Source of the DNA: Thalassia testudinum
Taxonomy: Eukaryota; Streptophyta; Magnoliopsida; Alismatales; Hydrocharitaceae
DNA length: 64,000 nt
Assembly (NCBI GenBank): GCA_037157565.1
Contig: JAZHRO010000063.1
Coordinates: 13,498,001-13,562,000 of the forward strand
Reading direction: 5' to 3'
Part shown: positions 47,051 through 57,296 of the stretch, piece after piece
Position numbering within the stretch: the stretch's first letter is position 1
Layout of the letters: each line of letters opens with the position of its first letter
Translations under genes and position numbers: made by a program
Notes under the pieces: generated by a model
Seen by the model: the letters and a program-made list of their open reading frames with translations, nothing else
The model's database searches: none
What the model was told of the DNA's origin: nothing

Positions 47051-48407
47051 AGTTATGATCCATGGGATATTCTCCAACCCTCAATAGGACCATCAAACAC
47101 CCTACCGAACACACCCACCTTCGAGCACCCTCTCCGACTTCGCTCGCCCTCCATACACACTCACTCATCACACAGACACCGCCACCGCACTCCACATCCA
47201 CCAGCGATGCTTGTGAACTTGTTTAATTGGGGCTATAAGCCCGTATTATGATTCGCAGGTAGTCGACACTCTCCGCCAATCGCTGCCATCATGCCTGACA
47301 TCTTCCACCCACCTCCAGCCACTTCAGACCCTAGTAACACTTCCCAGAGCTACAGACTCACTCCACTCATCCACCTACAGCTTCAATTGGGTTTCGAGGC
47401 TTCGGCGTAGTTGCAATTGGATGAAGCAACACCAACAGCTGACATGTTAAAGGGCTGTAGGATTTAATCCTACATCGTAGGAATTGGAAGCAACAAAGTG
47501 ATATAAGTGGTTTCTCTGCATAGAGCTATTCGCCTCGAGACCATGGGGTTGAGGTACCCTTCACCCATTCACACACCTCAGCTACTACCCACTGCTGGTA
47601 GGCTAAGCGATCTAATTATCTAAGAAGAGGAAAAGAGAGAGAGGGGAAGGGGGGTTTTGTTCTCTTGAGGATTGGCTAAACACTTAGCTGAGTATCCCCT
47701 ATGTGCTGAGAGGGAAAGAAAAGAGAAGATGAAGAAGAAGCAAGACATGCCTGAAGAAGAAAGAAGACACTATAGCAAGTGGCAGATAAGTCATCTGATA
47801 CACCTGCCAGACGTCTGATTTGGGTTTAATGCAGGTACTATTGAAACATTTAAGTGCCTAAGTTGCACAGTTGAAACTACTGTAGCATTATTTGAATAAT
47901 TAATACATGTGCCTAGACTAATAATTGGAGATCTAAATCACCATTATTTTGTCTTAGTTATCATTTTGATCTTGAAATACATTGAGCTTCATTGAATATC
48001 TTGATGTGACAGATTAATATTCATTGAAGTATCATTATTGCGCTCAATTTCTTGTGCTCATTTATTTATTAATTGAGATTAGCATATGAATTCCTATTTG
48101 CTCCCTATGTTCGACCTTAGACTTCATTTCGATATTCGAGTTATAAATTGTATTTGTTGATTACGCGATTTAGGAGACTTTAGTACAACAAGACACTTTA
48201 ATCTCCTAAAAAGCCTGACTAATAATCCATTTTTTTGATCAAGAACATTCAAATATTTTGTCCATTAAATATTAGTCATAATTTGTCCTTTTAAATCGAT
48301 ATTTGGGTTTAGAAGATCCAAAAATTTTGGAGACAACCCTTGAATCGTTCATCTCAGAAAATAAATGAACACCCTCCTATTATAAAAATAATAAACAAAA
48401 TCTTAAT

Positions 48408-48523
48408 GGTTATGATCATGCCAGTAGTAATGCACCGGATCTCATCAGAACTCTAAAGTTAAGTGTGCTTAAGCAACAACAATGCCACATTAGGTGACTT
48501 CCTGGGAAATCTTGTTCCTACCC
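48408..48523 (+). pseudogene. 5S rRNA pseudogene, type A copy 1
   Basis: Reads GGTTATGATCATGCCAGTAG, then ATGCACCGGATCTCATCAGA, ACTCTAAAGTTAAG, GTGACTTCCTGGGAAATC. It is the best match to the plant 5S consensus of the seven, at full length (about 116 bp). Damage in the A-box and C-box regions (GCTTAAGCAACAAC, TTAGGTGACTT) would prevent normal Pol III use. Confidence 0.85.
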
Positions 48524-48730
48524 TCATTTTTTTGATCGAGAACTATGAACTCCTGAGTACTTCAAATATTTATGATACTTTGATGGAATGCAATCTATAT
48601 TTAGGTTCAGAAGGCTAAAAATCTCTAAAAAGAACTCTTAAATTATTTTAATCAGATAACGAAGGAGCAAGAAATGCACTAAACAAATGGACATGACAAT
48701 ATTATAAGAATGATTAATAAAATTCAAATA

Positions 48731-48843
48731 AGCATAGTTAAACTAGCATAAATGCATTGAAACTAATCAAGATCTAAAGATAATTGCTCTTTGGAGGGAG
48801 TACAATAGATTGGGTGATATCCTGAGAAGTCCTTGTGTTGCAT
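48731..48843 (+). pseudogene. 5S rRNA pseudogene, type B copy 1
   Basis: The 5' part is poor (AACTAGCATAAATGC, ACTAATCAAGATC). The 3' part is good (TTGGGTGATATCCTGAGAAG, TCCTTGTGTTGCAT). Length is as expected. Confidence 0.75.
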
Positions 48844-49038
48844 CAATTTTTTCAATCGAGCTCATTCATTCGTTTTGTTCCTTAATTATCAGACATAATT
48901 TGTGTTGGAGAATTATATTCGAGCACAGAAGGCCCGAAAATCCCAAACACTTGGATCACTCATATTGGATATGAGTAAGAAACACAGAAAATGGATAAAT
49001 GCGATTTTATTAGAGAAAAAGATAAACAATATCCTAGT

Positions 49039-49152
49039 GGGTGGGATCATAATAGCATTAATGCACTGAATCCCATCAGAACTGCGAAGTTAAGCATGCT
49101 TAATAGACAGCAATACTAGGTTGAGTGGCCTAAGATTTTGTCATGTTACCTC
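49039..49152 (+). pseudogene. 5S rRNA pseudogene, type A copy 2
   Basis: GGGTGGGATCATAATAGCAT, then AATGCACTGAATCCCATCAG and AACTGCGAAGTTAAGCATGC are well kept. The 3' third (TTGAGTGGCCTAAGATTTTG) is degraded. Confidence 0.8.
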
Positions 49153-49355
49153 CATTTTTTTGATGGAGAGCATGAACCCCAATGTACAATAAACATCTCT
49201 TACACTTTAACAGAATGCAATCGATATTTATGTTCAGGTGGCTAAAAAGCTCCAAAAAGACCTATTAAATCATTCAAATAAAATAACAAATAAGTAAGAA
49301 ATGTCCAAAACAAATGGACGTGATGATATTTTAAAAATGATTAATAAAACCCTAA

Positions 49356-49468
49356 GGCATGTGGCCAAACCGACATAAATGAATCAGTCCTAATCAAGAT
49401 CAGAATATAAGTGCACTTTGGTGGGAGTAGAATAGTTGGGAAACCTCCAAAGAAGTTCTTGTGTTACA
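49356..49468 (+). pseudogene. 5S rRNA pseudogene, type B copy 2
   Basis: Weak 5' part (CCGACATAAATGAATCAGTC), AATCAAGATCAGAATATAAG in the middle, and a recognisable end AAAGAAGTTCTTGTGTTACA. Confidence 0.65.
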
Positions 49469-49669
49469 CATATTTTTCAATCGAAAATATTTATACATTT
49501 TCTTCCTTAAATATCAAGTACAAATTATGTGTTGAATCAATATTCAAGCTCAAAAGGTCAAATTCTCGAAGATGACTCATGGATCACTTGTATTGAATAA
49601 CGAATGAGTAAGATACACAAAAAATGGATGGTCACTAACCTATTATAAAAATATAAGTAGAATCCGAAG

Positions 49670-49787
49670 GGGTGTGATCATACCATCATTAATGCACCAG
49701 AACCCCTCAAAACTCAAAAGTTAAGTGTGCATGGGTGACAGTAATATTAAGTTGTGTGACATATAGGGATGTCCTCCAATTGCGCCC
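49670..49787 (+). pseudogene. 5S rRNA pseudogene, type A copy 3
   Basis: GGGTGTGATCATACCATCAT, TAATGCACCAGAACCCCTCA and AAGTTAAGTGTGCATGGGTG are close to consensus. The 3' end is degraded with a change in spacing (ATATAGGGATGTCCTCC). Confidence 0.8.
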
Positions 49788-49925
49788 ATTTCTTTTATCT
49801 AAAATAATGATCTCACGGGTACGTCAAGTATCTATCACACTTTAACGGGATGCAATCAACATTCAACTTTAAAAGCCTCAAAAGCTCTAGAAAAACTCCT
49901 AAATCTTTTGAATCAGATAAGGAAC

Positions 49926-50034
49926 GAGTGATTAAACTAGTAGAAATGCATCGAATCTGATTAAGATCCGAAGGTAAGCACGCTTGGGCTGAGTAGACAA
50001 ATGGGTGATGTCTTGAGAAGTCTTTGTGTTGCAT
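49926..50034 (+). pseudogene. 5S rRNA pseudogene, type B copy 3
   Basis: AAATGCATCGAATCTGATTA, AGATCCGAAGGTAAGCACGC, TTGGGCTGAGTAGACAAATG, GGTGATGTCTTGAGAAGTCT: the most complete type B copy. It sits closer to the preceding unit than the others (about 255 bp). Confidence 0.8.
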
Positions 50035-50239
50035 CTTCTTTTTCAATCGAGAACATTCAATTATTTTGTTCATTAAATATTAGTCACAATATGTCATGTT
50101 GAATCGATATTCGAGTTTAGAAGGTCCAAAACTTTCAAAGACAACTCTTGAATCACCCATCTCAAATAACAAATTAGGAGGATACATCTAAAACGAATGG
50201 ACTCACATCTATTATGAGAAACATAAACAAAATCTTAAC

Positions 50240-50335
50240 GGCAGCAATCATATTAGTAGTAATACACCAGTTCCCATCACAACTCTGAAGTTAAGCGCAC
50301 TTAAGGGAGAGCAATACTACATTATGGGACTTGAT
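50240..50335 (+). pseudogene. 5S rRNA pseudogene, type A copy 4, truncated
   Basis: GGCAGCAATCATATTAGTAG, TACACCAGTTCCCATCACAA, CTCTGAAGTTAAGCGCACTT. The last 20-25 bp of the gene are missing; sequence changes near 50330, shortly before the G5 LTR. Confidence 0.75.
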
Positions 50336-50376
50336 TAACATGTTTCGCATGGTAGAAATTGGGGTTTCGAGGAACC

Positions 50377-52104
50377 CATCATCGAAGTCGCAAAAATTGT
50401 TATCAAATACAATTTTATCGAAACTCCAACGGGAGTCCCAGGTTGAACACAGGTAGGCGACGTTTACTTTTCTTGAAAATCGTGCTTCATTTTATTTCTT
50501 TTTGTTAGTTTGAGGTTTTGTTATTTGTTTGTGTTTTTGAAATAAAAAGACAAGCAGAATAAATTCACAAGAGAGATGGAACAAATATGATATATATCAC
50601 TCCAATGCTAATTACAATGATCTATGAAAGCATAAAGGAGATAGGGGTGAGAGGAAATCTCCTGAGTCGGCTATTCGACGAGACGACGGCACCTGGTAGA
50701 AGCTTGGATGAAGGAGTTGAGATGTAAGACAACGAAGGTGAGATGCAGGAGGAGGTCGAGTAGAGGAATACTTCACCGAGGCTCTGGAATGGAGGTGAGG
50801 TGGCAGAGGTGATCTACTATCGGAATGGAGGTGGGAGGATGGCTCCAAGGCAACCTATGAAGGTGATGGGATGAGGGATGAATATTTTGTGAGATAAGGG
50901 ATCGTTACACTAATAGGGGACCTTTGGAGCTTAGAAATGAGCTCTTGGGAGCTTTGATGGGCTTCAAGAGCTCTAGAGTGGCTGGGAGTAGCAAAGGTAG
51001 AGATGCCTTGGAAGGGGAGGGGTGTAGGTCTTTATATAGTGGATGAGAGGAGGCTAAAATAGGCATAAGACAAATAGCGACATCCAAGATGTCACTATAG
51101 GTCCAGCTCAAGTGTTGCTGTAGCCAGCTTGTGCCCACTCATGCACGCGCTATGCTGGCCCTCCAACTCATGCGTTGATCGCCCTCGAGCCACACTGGCC
51201 GTCCATCTCGTGTCACCAACTACATCACGAGAGTCCATCAAGCATCCGCTGGCGTCCGTTGGTGTGTGCTGATCTGAGCGAAGTAGATCCCCACCCTTGG
51301 ATGATAGATGAAGGGCTCTAAGCATATGGGAGAGAATGCTCTGGATCGTGCCTCCGACGAGCATACGATTGCGCATCCACCCACGCGTCGAATCTCTCAC
51401 GCATGGGTCTCGCGCATCAGTGACGCCACATAGCTACTTCCCCCATCGCCCGATCATCCATCGATCGCTAAATTTCTTACCTACGCGCTCTCAGTGGATA
51501 AAATCCGCTCGCAGGGCTTTGATCGTGCGGTCGTGCGTTGGGAGCCGAAGCACCAACCTCTGTGCAAAGGTTTGTTTTGTGCCTCGCTTAGGAATTAAGG
51601 CTCAGCGTGCTGCGATCATTGGATCTTGATCCAACGGTTGCAATTGCGTGAAGCCCTCTCCATTCTTGGCTTGAAGCAGACGACATGGCACTTTAACGAC
51701 CATTGGATTTGAATCCAACGGTCGAGACTTCATAGGTATTGCTTGAAAGAAGGGGTTGTGGCAGGCTGGAGGGCGACGATGGTGCCACGTGGTGCCATCA
51801 TGGCCGTCCACCTTCTTCTTCTTGTAAAGGGTGCTACGGAGCTTTGATCGGCATGATTTTCACGTTGACGAACTGCAATCGTCACTCCAGATCCATCCAT
51901 ACAGTTAGATTTCTCATTTGAGGCCCGTAAAGATGTCGCACTGCCTCTTGGCCATATAAAGTGTTAGAATTAATGTAGATAATGTATAACTATCCTAAAT
52001 GCAATGTAATGAATGTTATGCAATATTTATACTATGATACGTAATGCTAGGCCTAGGAATTATCATAAATAAGCATTTTATAATGAATTCATGCATGTTT
52101 ATGA
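50377..52104 (-). repeat. G5 LTR (left copy)
   Basis: It matches 54427-56078. The left edge is set by homology and uncertain by about 40 bp, as the TG end is not clear (the copy reads CATCATCG where the partner has TGTAGTCA). Marks: U5-type block ending TTGAACACAGG (50441-50452); minus-strand TATA ACTATATAAA at 51031-51040; dyad TAGCGACATC/GATGTCACTA at 51075-51097; two hairpins TTGGATC/GATCCAA (51619-51634) and TTGGATT/AATCCAA (51703-51718). It ends CATGTTTATGA. Confidence 0.8.
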
Positions 52105-52141
52105 TACCCCCATGCTTACTTTTTGCTAATCCCTAGCAAAA
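52105..52141 (-). promoter_or_regulatory. G5 polypurine tract with stem-loop A
   Basis: AAGCATGGGGGTA (sense) abuts the LTR; perfect stem TTTTGCTA/TAGCAAAA, loop ATCCC (plus), at 52121-52141. Confidence 0.7.
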
Positions 52142-53342
52142 TTAACCTAAATGCTATGTACAAAACTAGAATCAGGATTCGATTACTCAGGCAAAATCTG
52201 TCGATTACTTTAGAAAATCTCAACCCTAAGACCTACAAAAACACAATAGTGCCTAGGTGTCTACCAAAATGCAGATCACCCAAGCCCTCACCTTATTTGA
52301 AAAGAAAGATACACAATTTTTTTTATTTTTTTTCTTTTCTAATTTTTTTGTACTTTGGGATTTTAAGAGTTTCGGGATAACTTTTTATGGGTACCCGACC
52401 CGCCCAAGACTCAAAAAGGACTCTAAGTGCTAAGCATCTAGTGAAAAGAGTGAAAGACTCACTAGGCAGCCGTAAAAATGGACTTCAGGTTTCTATGATC
52501 CTAAGTGACCTTGCCTAGAGGTTTATCTTTTCTAACGATAGTTTTCTCCCTACTTTTATTTATAGGGTCAACACAAAGGTGAACCCAGTGTATATCTCCT
52601 CGGTTTATTCTAGTTTCCCGCTTCTTCCCAAAGTGTTTTGGGAATTATTGTGCATTTTTGTGAGCTGGGTTCTCGATAACAGACTAATGGGCTGTTACCC
52701 ATGGCAACTTGGCAGCCATACTCGTGCGGTGAAGTACGATTTTCTTTATTTTTTTATTTTCTCCTTTTTCTTTTTTTTCTTTTTTTTTCTTCTTTTATTT
52801 TTTTTATTTTTTTATTTTTTTCCAAGTAGGTGGCTTCCCTAATCTAAGATTTACCTAAAGGCAGTACAAAGAAAATGGTCTTGTGGTTGTACTTTGGACG
52901 GTTGGCCAATGGACTGTTACCCATGACAACTTGTAAGCCATACCACCATAGATGGTTCATTAACTACCCAATTTCCGAAGAAACCATCGAGAAGCGAGTC
53001 AGTGCAAACAGTGTGTAGATGCTTAGGCTTAAAGTTCCCTCAAATTAGAGGGCAGGTCGATAAATCATATACTTATCATCCCATTTTATTGATCGATTTA
53101 ATATAGAATTACTTGGTGAGGACTCGATACTAAGTCCACATTTGAGTGGACACCCGGGCTAATTAAGCCCGAAGACCTGAAGAGTCTAAGTGTTTAGGTC
53201 CTATTGTATCATTTCCTAAAGTTAATAATGCCTAATGCCTAAGTTCTCTTCTTCTAATTCTATTTTCTTTTCCTTTTTCTTGTATTTTTGAATTTTCAAT
53301 TTTTTAAAATAAAATAAAAGAAATAATTTCAGGATTAAGTAT
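52142..53342 (-). other. G5 3' UTR
   Basis: Non-coding. It shares CTAAGTGCTAAGCATCT (52421), the two copies of the TGGACAACC / CCAATGGGCTGTTACCC-type box (about 52661-52725 and 52884-52950), and the pyrimidine tract between them (52740-52825) with G1 and G6. Confidence 0.7.
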
Positions 53343-53384
53343 CCACCCCCCCATGCCTAAATGATGTAATGTCCTCATTGTAAA
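53343..53384 (-). promoter_or_regulatory. Motif B in G5
   Basis: CCCCCCCATGCC (plus) followed by a TAATG/CATTG hairpin around TCCT, in which one pair is a wobble. Confidence 0.55.
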
Positions 53385-53498
53385 AGCAAAGACATGAAAA
53401 GGGTGGAATAACAGAATATTACCTGAATTTCGTGATAATCCAGTTAGCTCCATAGAGAACGTGGAATATACACACGTGCTAAATTTTAATGCCTTCAT

Positions 53499-54353
53499 CT
53501 AAGCATAATATACATACAAATAAGAATTTGAGACTTCACAAGTGTAGGTCAGAATCAAAATCAGAAGATTAATCCTCAGACCCACTAGCAGAAGATGTCC
53601 ACAGATGTGGACCAAGTGGTGGTGCTGACCTATGCCCCAGGGTCGAGTTGTTCTAAGGTTCTGGGTGAAAATCACCCAGAATCGAAGAGTGTTGTATTTA
53701 CGGGGCTGGGCCCACGATTTGGTGGTGTGCAACCCAAGACTAAAGTGTCAGACAATGTGTAGAGATGGTTCAATAGGTTTGAATGTCCTTTTAGATTTCA
53801 ACTCAAAAAGATAATCAATGATTCTGAGCTTGGGTTGCATGTGAAAGATATCATAGGGGTCTTGGTAGAAAGTAGGAGGTTTCAGGTCAATAGGTACCCT
53901 TAGATCCAAAATCATAGTTCCGTCAGATGTAGCATCCTAGATCTTTATTTCCAACTTCCTTTCCTCTAAGATCAAGGTTTCTGGCACCTCCAGATCATTA
54001 TACACCCCATCTAAAATACCCAAGTCCAACAATTGTGGTTGAATCAAGATTGACTTGGGTCAGGTGATCTCAAAAATATCATAATTCAACTCTTTAGGGT
54101 GTGGTTGAGAAATGGGGCTACTGATTGAATCATCAGGATTCGAATCGTCCAAGTTAGACCCAGCATGATCATAATCTTCAATAATTGGGCTAACAAATGG
54201 TTCATCTTTCTCCTCAAAACCATTAGTCTCACTAAAATCATTCTCCTTAAGCTCCAGTGAAACTTCACTAAGAGATTCCTCACCCTTAGAATCAAAGAAT
54301 TCATGATCCTCATTTATATATGTATCAAAATCATATGTAATTTCTTGGTCCAT
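53499..54353 (-). pseudogene. G5 acidic protein of unknown function, partial
   Basis: The open piece 54060-54353 (MDQEITYDFDTYINEDHEFF, then LSEVSLELKENDFSETNGFE, EDYDHAGSNLDDSNPDDS) is strongly acidic. After a stop at 54059 the frame continues with interruptions to about 53499 (LDLGILDGVYNDLEVPETLI; DPYDIFHMQPKLRI). It is placed directly before motif B, as in G2 and G3. No known domain. Its 5' end is probably removed by the adjacent LTR. Confidence 0.5.
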
Positions 54354-54426
54354 GGAGTCATATCTTTTGTCATTCCTTGGTGATGCAGGGCATTTCGTAA
54401 ATTCAAATCGAGGTTAATAATAACTT

Positions 54427-56078
54427 GTAGTCATAGTTGCAAAGCTCGTAATCAAATAAAATTTTACATAAACTCCAAGGGAGTCCCAGGTCGAGCATAG
54501 GAAGGCGTTGTTTACATAGCTTCAAAATCATGCTTCTGGATTTGTTTGTTTTTGGTGTTTTAGTTTTTTTTTCATTTGATTTTATAAAGCAAGAAAATAA
54601 TATGGATCACAATGGAGATAGAAGCAAATATGATAAGTATCAGACAATTGTCTATTACAATAATCTACGAAAGCATAAAAGAGAAAGAGGTGAGAAGGAA
54701 TCTCCCGAATCGGCTGTTTGGCGAGACGACGACGCCTGGCGGAAGCTTGGACGAAGGAGTTGAGAAGAGGGACGATGGAGGTGAGATGCGGGAGGATGTC
54801 GGGTAGAGGAAAGCTTCAGCATGGCTCTAAAATGGAGTTGTGGAGACAGGGTGATCTGCTACTGGAATGGAGGTGAGAGGACAGCTCCAAGGTGACCTAT
54901 GAAGGTGAAGGGATGAGGGACGAATATTTGGTGGAAAGTAGGATCATTACACTAATAGGAGCCTTGGGAGCTTGAGAGTAAGCTCTAACGGAGCATTGGT
55001 AGGCTTGCTAGAGCTTAGGAGCAGGTGGGAGTAGAGTAGGTAGAGATGGTTTAGAATGGGGGGTGTAGGGGTGTTTATATCATGGTGGAATGGAGGTGGT
55101 TTGCGTGCACGATACTTTAGTGATATTTAAGACGTCGCTAAAGACCTGCCAGAGACATTGCTAAAGCATTCTCGCACCTTGGCAACCACTTAAATGCTCG
55201 ACTGCAGCTGTCGTAGGAACAGCGATCGTCGGCCATTGGTTCATGCGTGGACGGCTGTGATTGCAAGAGGAGAGCGTGCACTTGCCAGCATTTGAAATCC
55301 TCACTGCTGGTGCGTGCACTAGTAGCCGTCAGATGAGGCATCGCACGATCGAGGTGCAGCCGTAGATCATGCATGCTTTGGTTTGAATCGTGTCCCTTAC
55401 GCGATTGCAAGGATCAGATGGCAGGCGCTGGTCGGGGTCGACTTAAATGCACGCCCCAGATGGCGCACGTGTGATATGGCATGCGCCCTCGCATTGGAGG
55501 GTGGCATCGGATCACGCGTGGGGAATCTCAACCACTCGATCGAGATCGAGCAGCCCTATTGCAGCTGGTACTGTAGCGGGTGCGGTGAATCACTGTTTGA
55601 GAGCGCTCGTCCTCACCATTGTGCCAAAGTGATGCTTTGTCGAGTGGAGGGCAGTGCGGTCGCATGTGCCATTGCCGTTGGATGAAGATCCAACGATCGA
55701 GTGCACCCTTGCTTAAGGTCGGCCCGATGGCTCAGGTGAGGGGCGGTCTAGATGGCATCAAGTGGCGTCATCTGGGCCGTCCATCTTCTTCTTCTTGTAG
55801 AGGGTGCTACGGAGCTCCGATTAGGGTGATTTTTGCATTGACGGACTGCAATCAATGCTCTAAATCCATCCATTTGGTCAGATTCCTCATCCGAAGCCCG
55901 TAAAGATGTCGCACTGCCTCCTTGCCATGTAAAAAGATGGAATTAATGTATATAATATACAACTATGCTAAATGCAATGTATTGGATCTTTATACAATAT
56001 TTATATCATGATATGCAATGCTAGGCCTAGGAACTATCGTAAATAAGAATTTTATGATGAATTTATGCATGTTTATCA
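54427..56078 (-). repeat. G5/G6 shared-family LTR (right copy)
   Basis: It starts TGTAGTCATAGTTGC and ends TTTATCA, matching 50377-52104. It carries the U5-type block (54488-54508), a minus-strand TATA near 55075, a dyad with ends CTTTAG/CTAAAG around TGATAT and GACGTC (55115-55143), and the hairpin GTTGGAT/ATCCAAC (55677-55694). It serves as 3' LTR of G6 by position, and may be the former 5' LTR of G5. Confidence 0.8.
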
Positions 56079-56115
56079 TACCCCCATTCTTACTTTTTTC
56101 TAGTCCCTAGCAAAA
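56079..56115 (-). promoter_or_regulatory. G6 polypurine tract with stem-loop A (one mismatch)
   Basis: AGAATGGGGGTA in the sense strand abuts the LTR. The stem at 56095-56115 is TTTTTCTA against TAGCAAAA, the only copy of the seven with a broken pair. Confidence 0.65.
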
Positions 56116-57296
56116 TTAACTAGATGCTATTTATAAACGTAAAATTAGGATTCGATCTCTTTGGCATAATTTGTTGGTTACTTTTGGAACTTTCAATCCA
56201 TGACCTAGTTACAAAGACTCGACAGTGCCTGGGTGTCTACCATAATGCAAACCGTCTAAGTCCTCGCTTTATTCGCAAAGGGAAGATACATTTTTTCTAT
56301 TTTTCATCTTTTCTTATTTTTTTGGATTTTTTTAGAGTTTAAGAGTGTCGAGATAACTTTTTATTGCTACCCAACTCGCCTAAGACTCAAAAAGAATTCT
56401 CAGTGCTAAGCATCTTTATGAAAGGGTGATAGACTCACTAAACGGCCATTAAGATAGACTTCAGGTTTCTACGACCCTAGATGACCTTGCCTAAAGGTTG
56501 TTTATCTTTTTGATTGGTAGCTTTCTCCCTACTTTTATTTATGGGGTCAACACAAGGGCGAACCCAATGTATATCTCCCCAGTTATTTCTACTTCCCCAC
56601 TTCTTCCCTAAGAGTTTTGGGAATTATTATGCATTTTTATGAGCTGGGCTCTGGACAACCGACCAATGGGCTGCTACCCACGACCACTTGCCAGCTATAC
56701 TCGTGTGATGAAGTGTGGCTTTATTTTCCTTTTTTTATTTCTCCTTTTTCTATTTTTTCTATTTTTTTCTTTTTTCTAAGTAGGTGGCTTCCCTGATCTA
56801 AGATTTACCTAAAGGCAATACAAAGAAAATGGTCTTGTGACTAGGCTCTGGACAACCAGTCAATGGGCTGTTACCCACAACAACTTGCTAGCCACACCAC
56901 CCTAGTCGGTTCATTAGCTACACAATTTTCGTAAAAACCACCGGAGAGTGAGTCAGTGTGAATAGTGTGTAGATGCTTAGACTTAAAATACCCTCAAATC
57001 TGAGAACGGGTTGATAAGTCGCATACTTATCATCCTAAATTGTTTACCGAATTAAAATGAGATTGACATAGCAAGGACTCAAAACTATGTCCACATTCGA
57101 GTGGACACCCAGGCTAATTAAGCTCAAAGACCTAAAGAGTCTAAGTATTCAGGTCTCAAAGTATCAATTCCTAAAGTTTGCAACTCCTAATACCTAAGTT
57201 CTCGTCTCCTAAATCTATTTTTTTTATTTTTTAACTAAAATAACAGAAAATTACTGTTATAGCTGACAAAAAGATTATATGATATATCCACCGCCC
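56116..57296 (-). other. G6 3' UTR
   Basis: Same layout as G1 and G5: CAGTGCTAAGCATCTTT (56400), two boxes with GGCTCTGGACAACC and CAATGGGCTG (about 56642-56706 and 56836-56905), and a pyrimidine tract between them (56730-56780). Confidence 0.7.

Larger units (their letters stand above)
43749..48200 (+). mobile_element. G4: 3' part of a G3-like element in opposite orientation
   Basis: 43749-44637 is the inverted counterpart of 36254-37150 (3' UTR with the CGCCCATG-type triple repeat and the GCATGGGGGTA polypurine tract at 44621-44635). 44638-48200 is an LTR related to the G3 LTR, read on the plus strand, lengthened by the C1 insertion. Coding and 5' parts are missing. G3 appears to have inserted into the 3' UTR of G4; the left part of G4 is not found left of G3, which points to a rearrangement. 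Confidence 0.7.
44638..48200 (+). repeat. G4 3' LTR, interrupted by C1
   Basis: It matches the reverse complement of the G3 LTR in blocks: start region with CTACATAATCGCCAGAAG (about 44700), end region with TGCTCCCTATGTTCGACCTT (about 48099-48118, the U5-type block in reverse) and ATTACGCGATTT near 48165. The exact right end is uncertain (48170-48210), where 5S spacer-like DNA begins. Confidence 0.65.
48201..50335 (+). repeat. Degenerate 5S rDNA tandem array, seven units of two types
   Basis: Seven 5S-like copies on the plus strand start about every 255-325 bp with conserved spacers (TTTTTTCAATCGAG... ATTAAATATTAG... TCGATATTCGAG... ending ATTATAAAAAT...AAAATC). They fall into two alternating types. 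Type A keeps the 5' half (GATCATACCA, CCCATCAGAACT, AAGTTAAG). Type B keeps the 3' half (GGGTGATGTCCTGAGAAGTC, CTTGTGTTGCATC) and has ATCAAGATC in the middle. The higher-order unit is about 630 bp. All are far from a functional 5S gene. Confidence 0.85.
50377..54426 (-). mobile_element. Non-autonomous LTR element G5 (LTR plus acidic-ORF interior)
   Basis: An LTR (50377-52104) is followed by an interior with polypurine tract, 3' UTR, motif B and part of an acidic ORF on the minus strand. It runs straight into a second LTR of the same family (54427-56078). No primer-binding site lies before 54427, so the interior is cut there. Either 54427-56078 belongs to G6, which inserted into or recombined with G5, or G5 lost its leader. 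Confidence 0.7.

Noticed and set aside
48408..50335. Functional 5S rRNA genes
   Set aside because: All copies have multiple changes in the internal promoter and no copy is near the consensus along its full length.
48201..50335. CRISPR-like array (regular spacing)
   Set aside because: Repeat units are 5S-derived and about 300 bp apart, spacers are themselves similar, and the DNA is plant nuclear.
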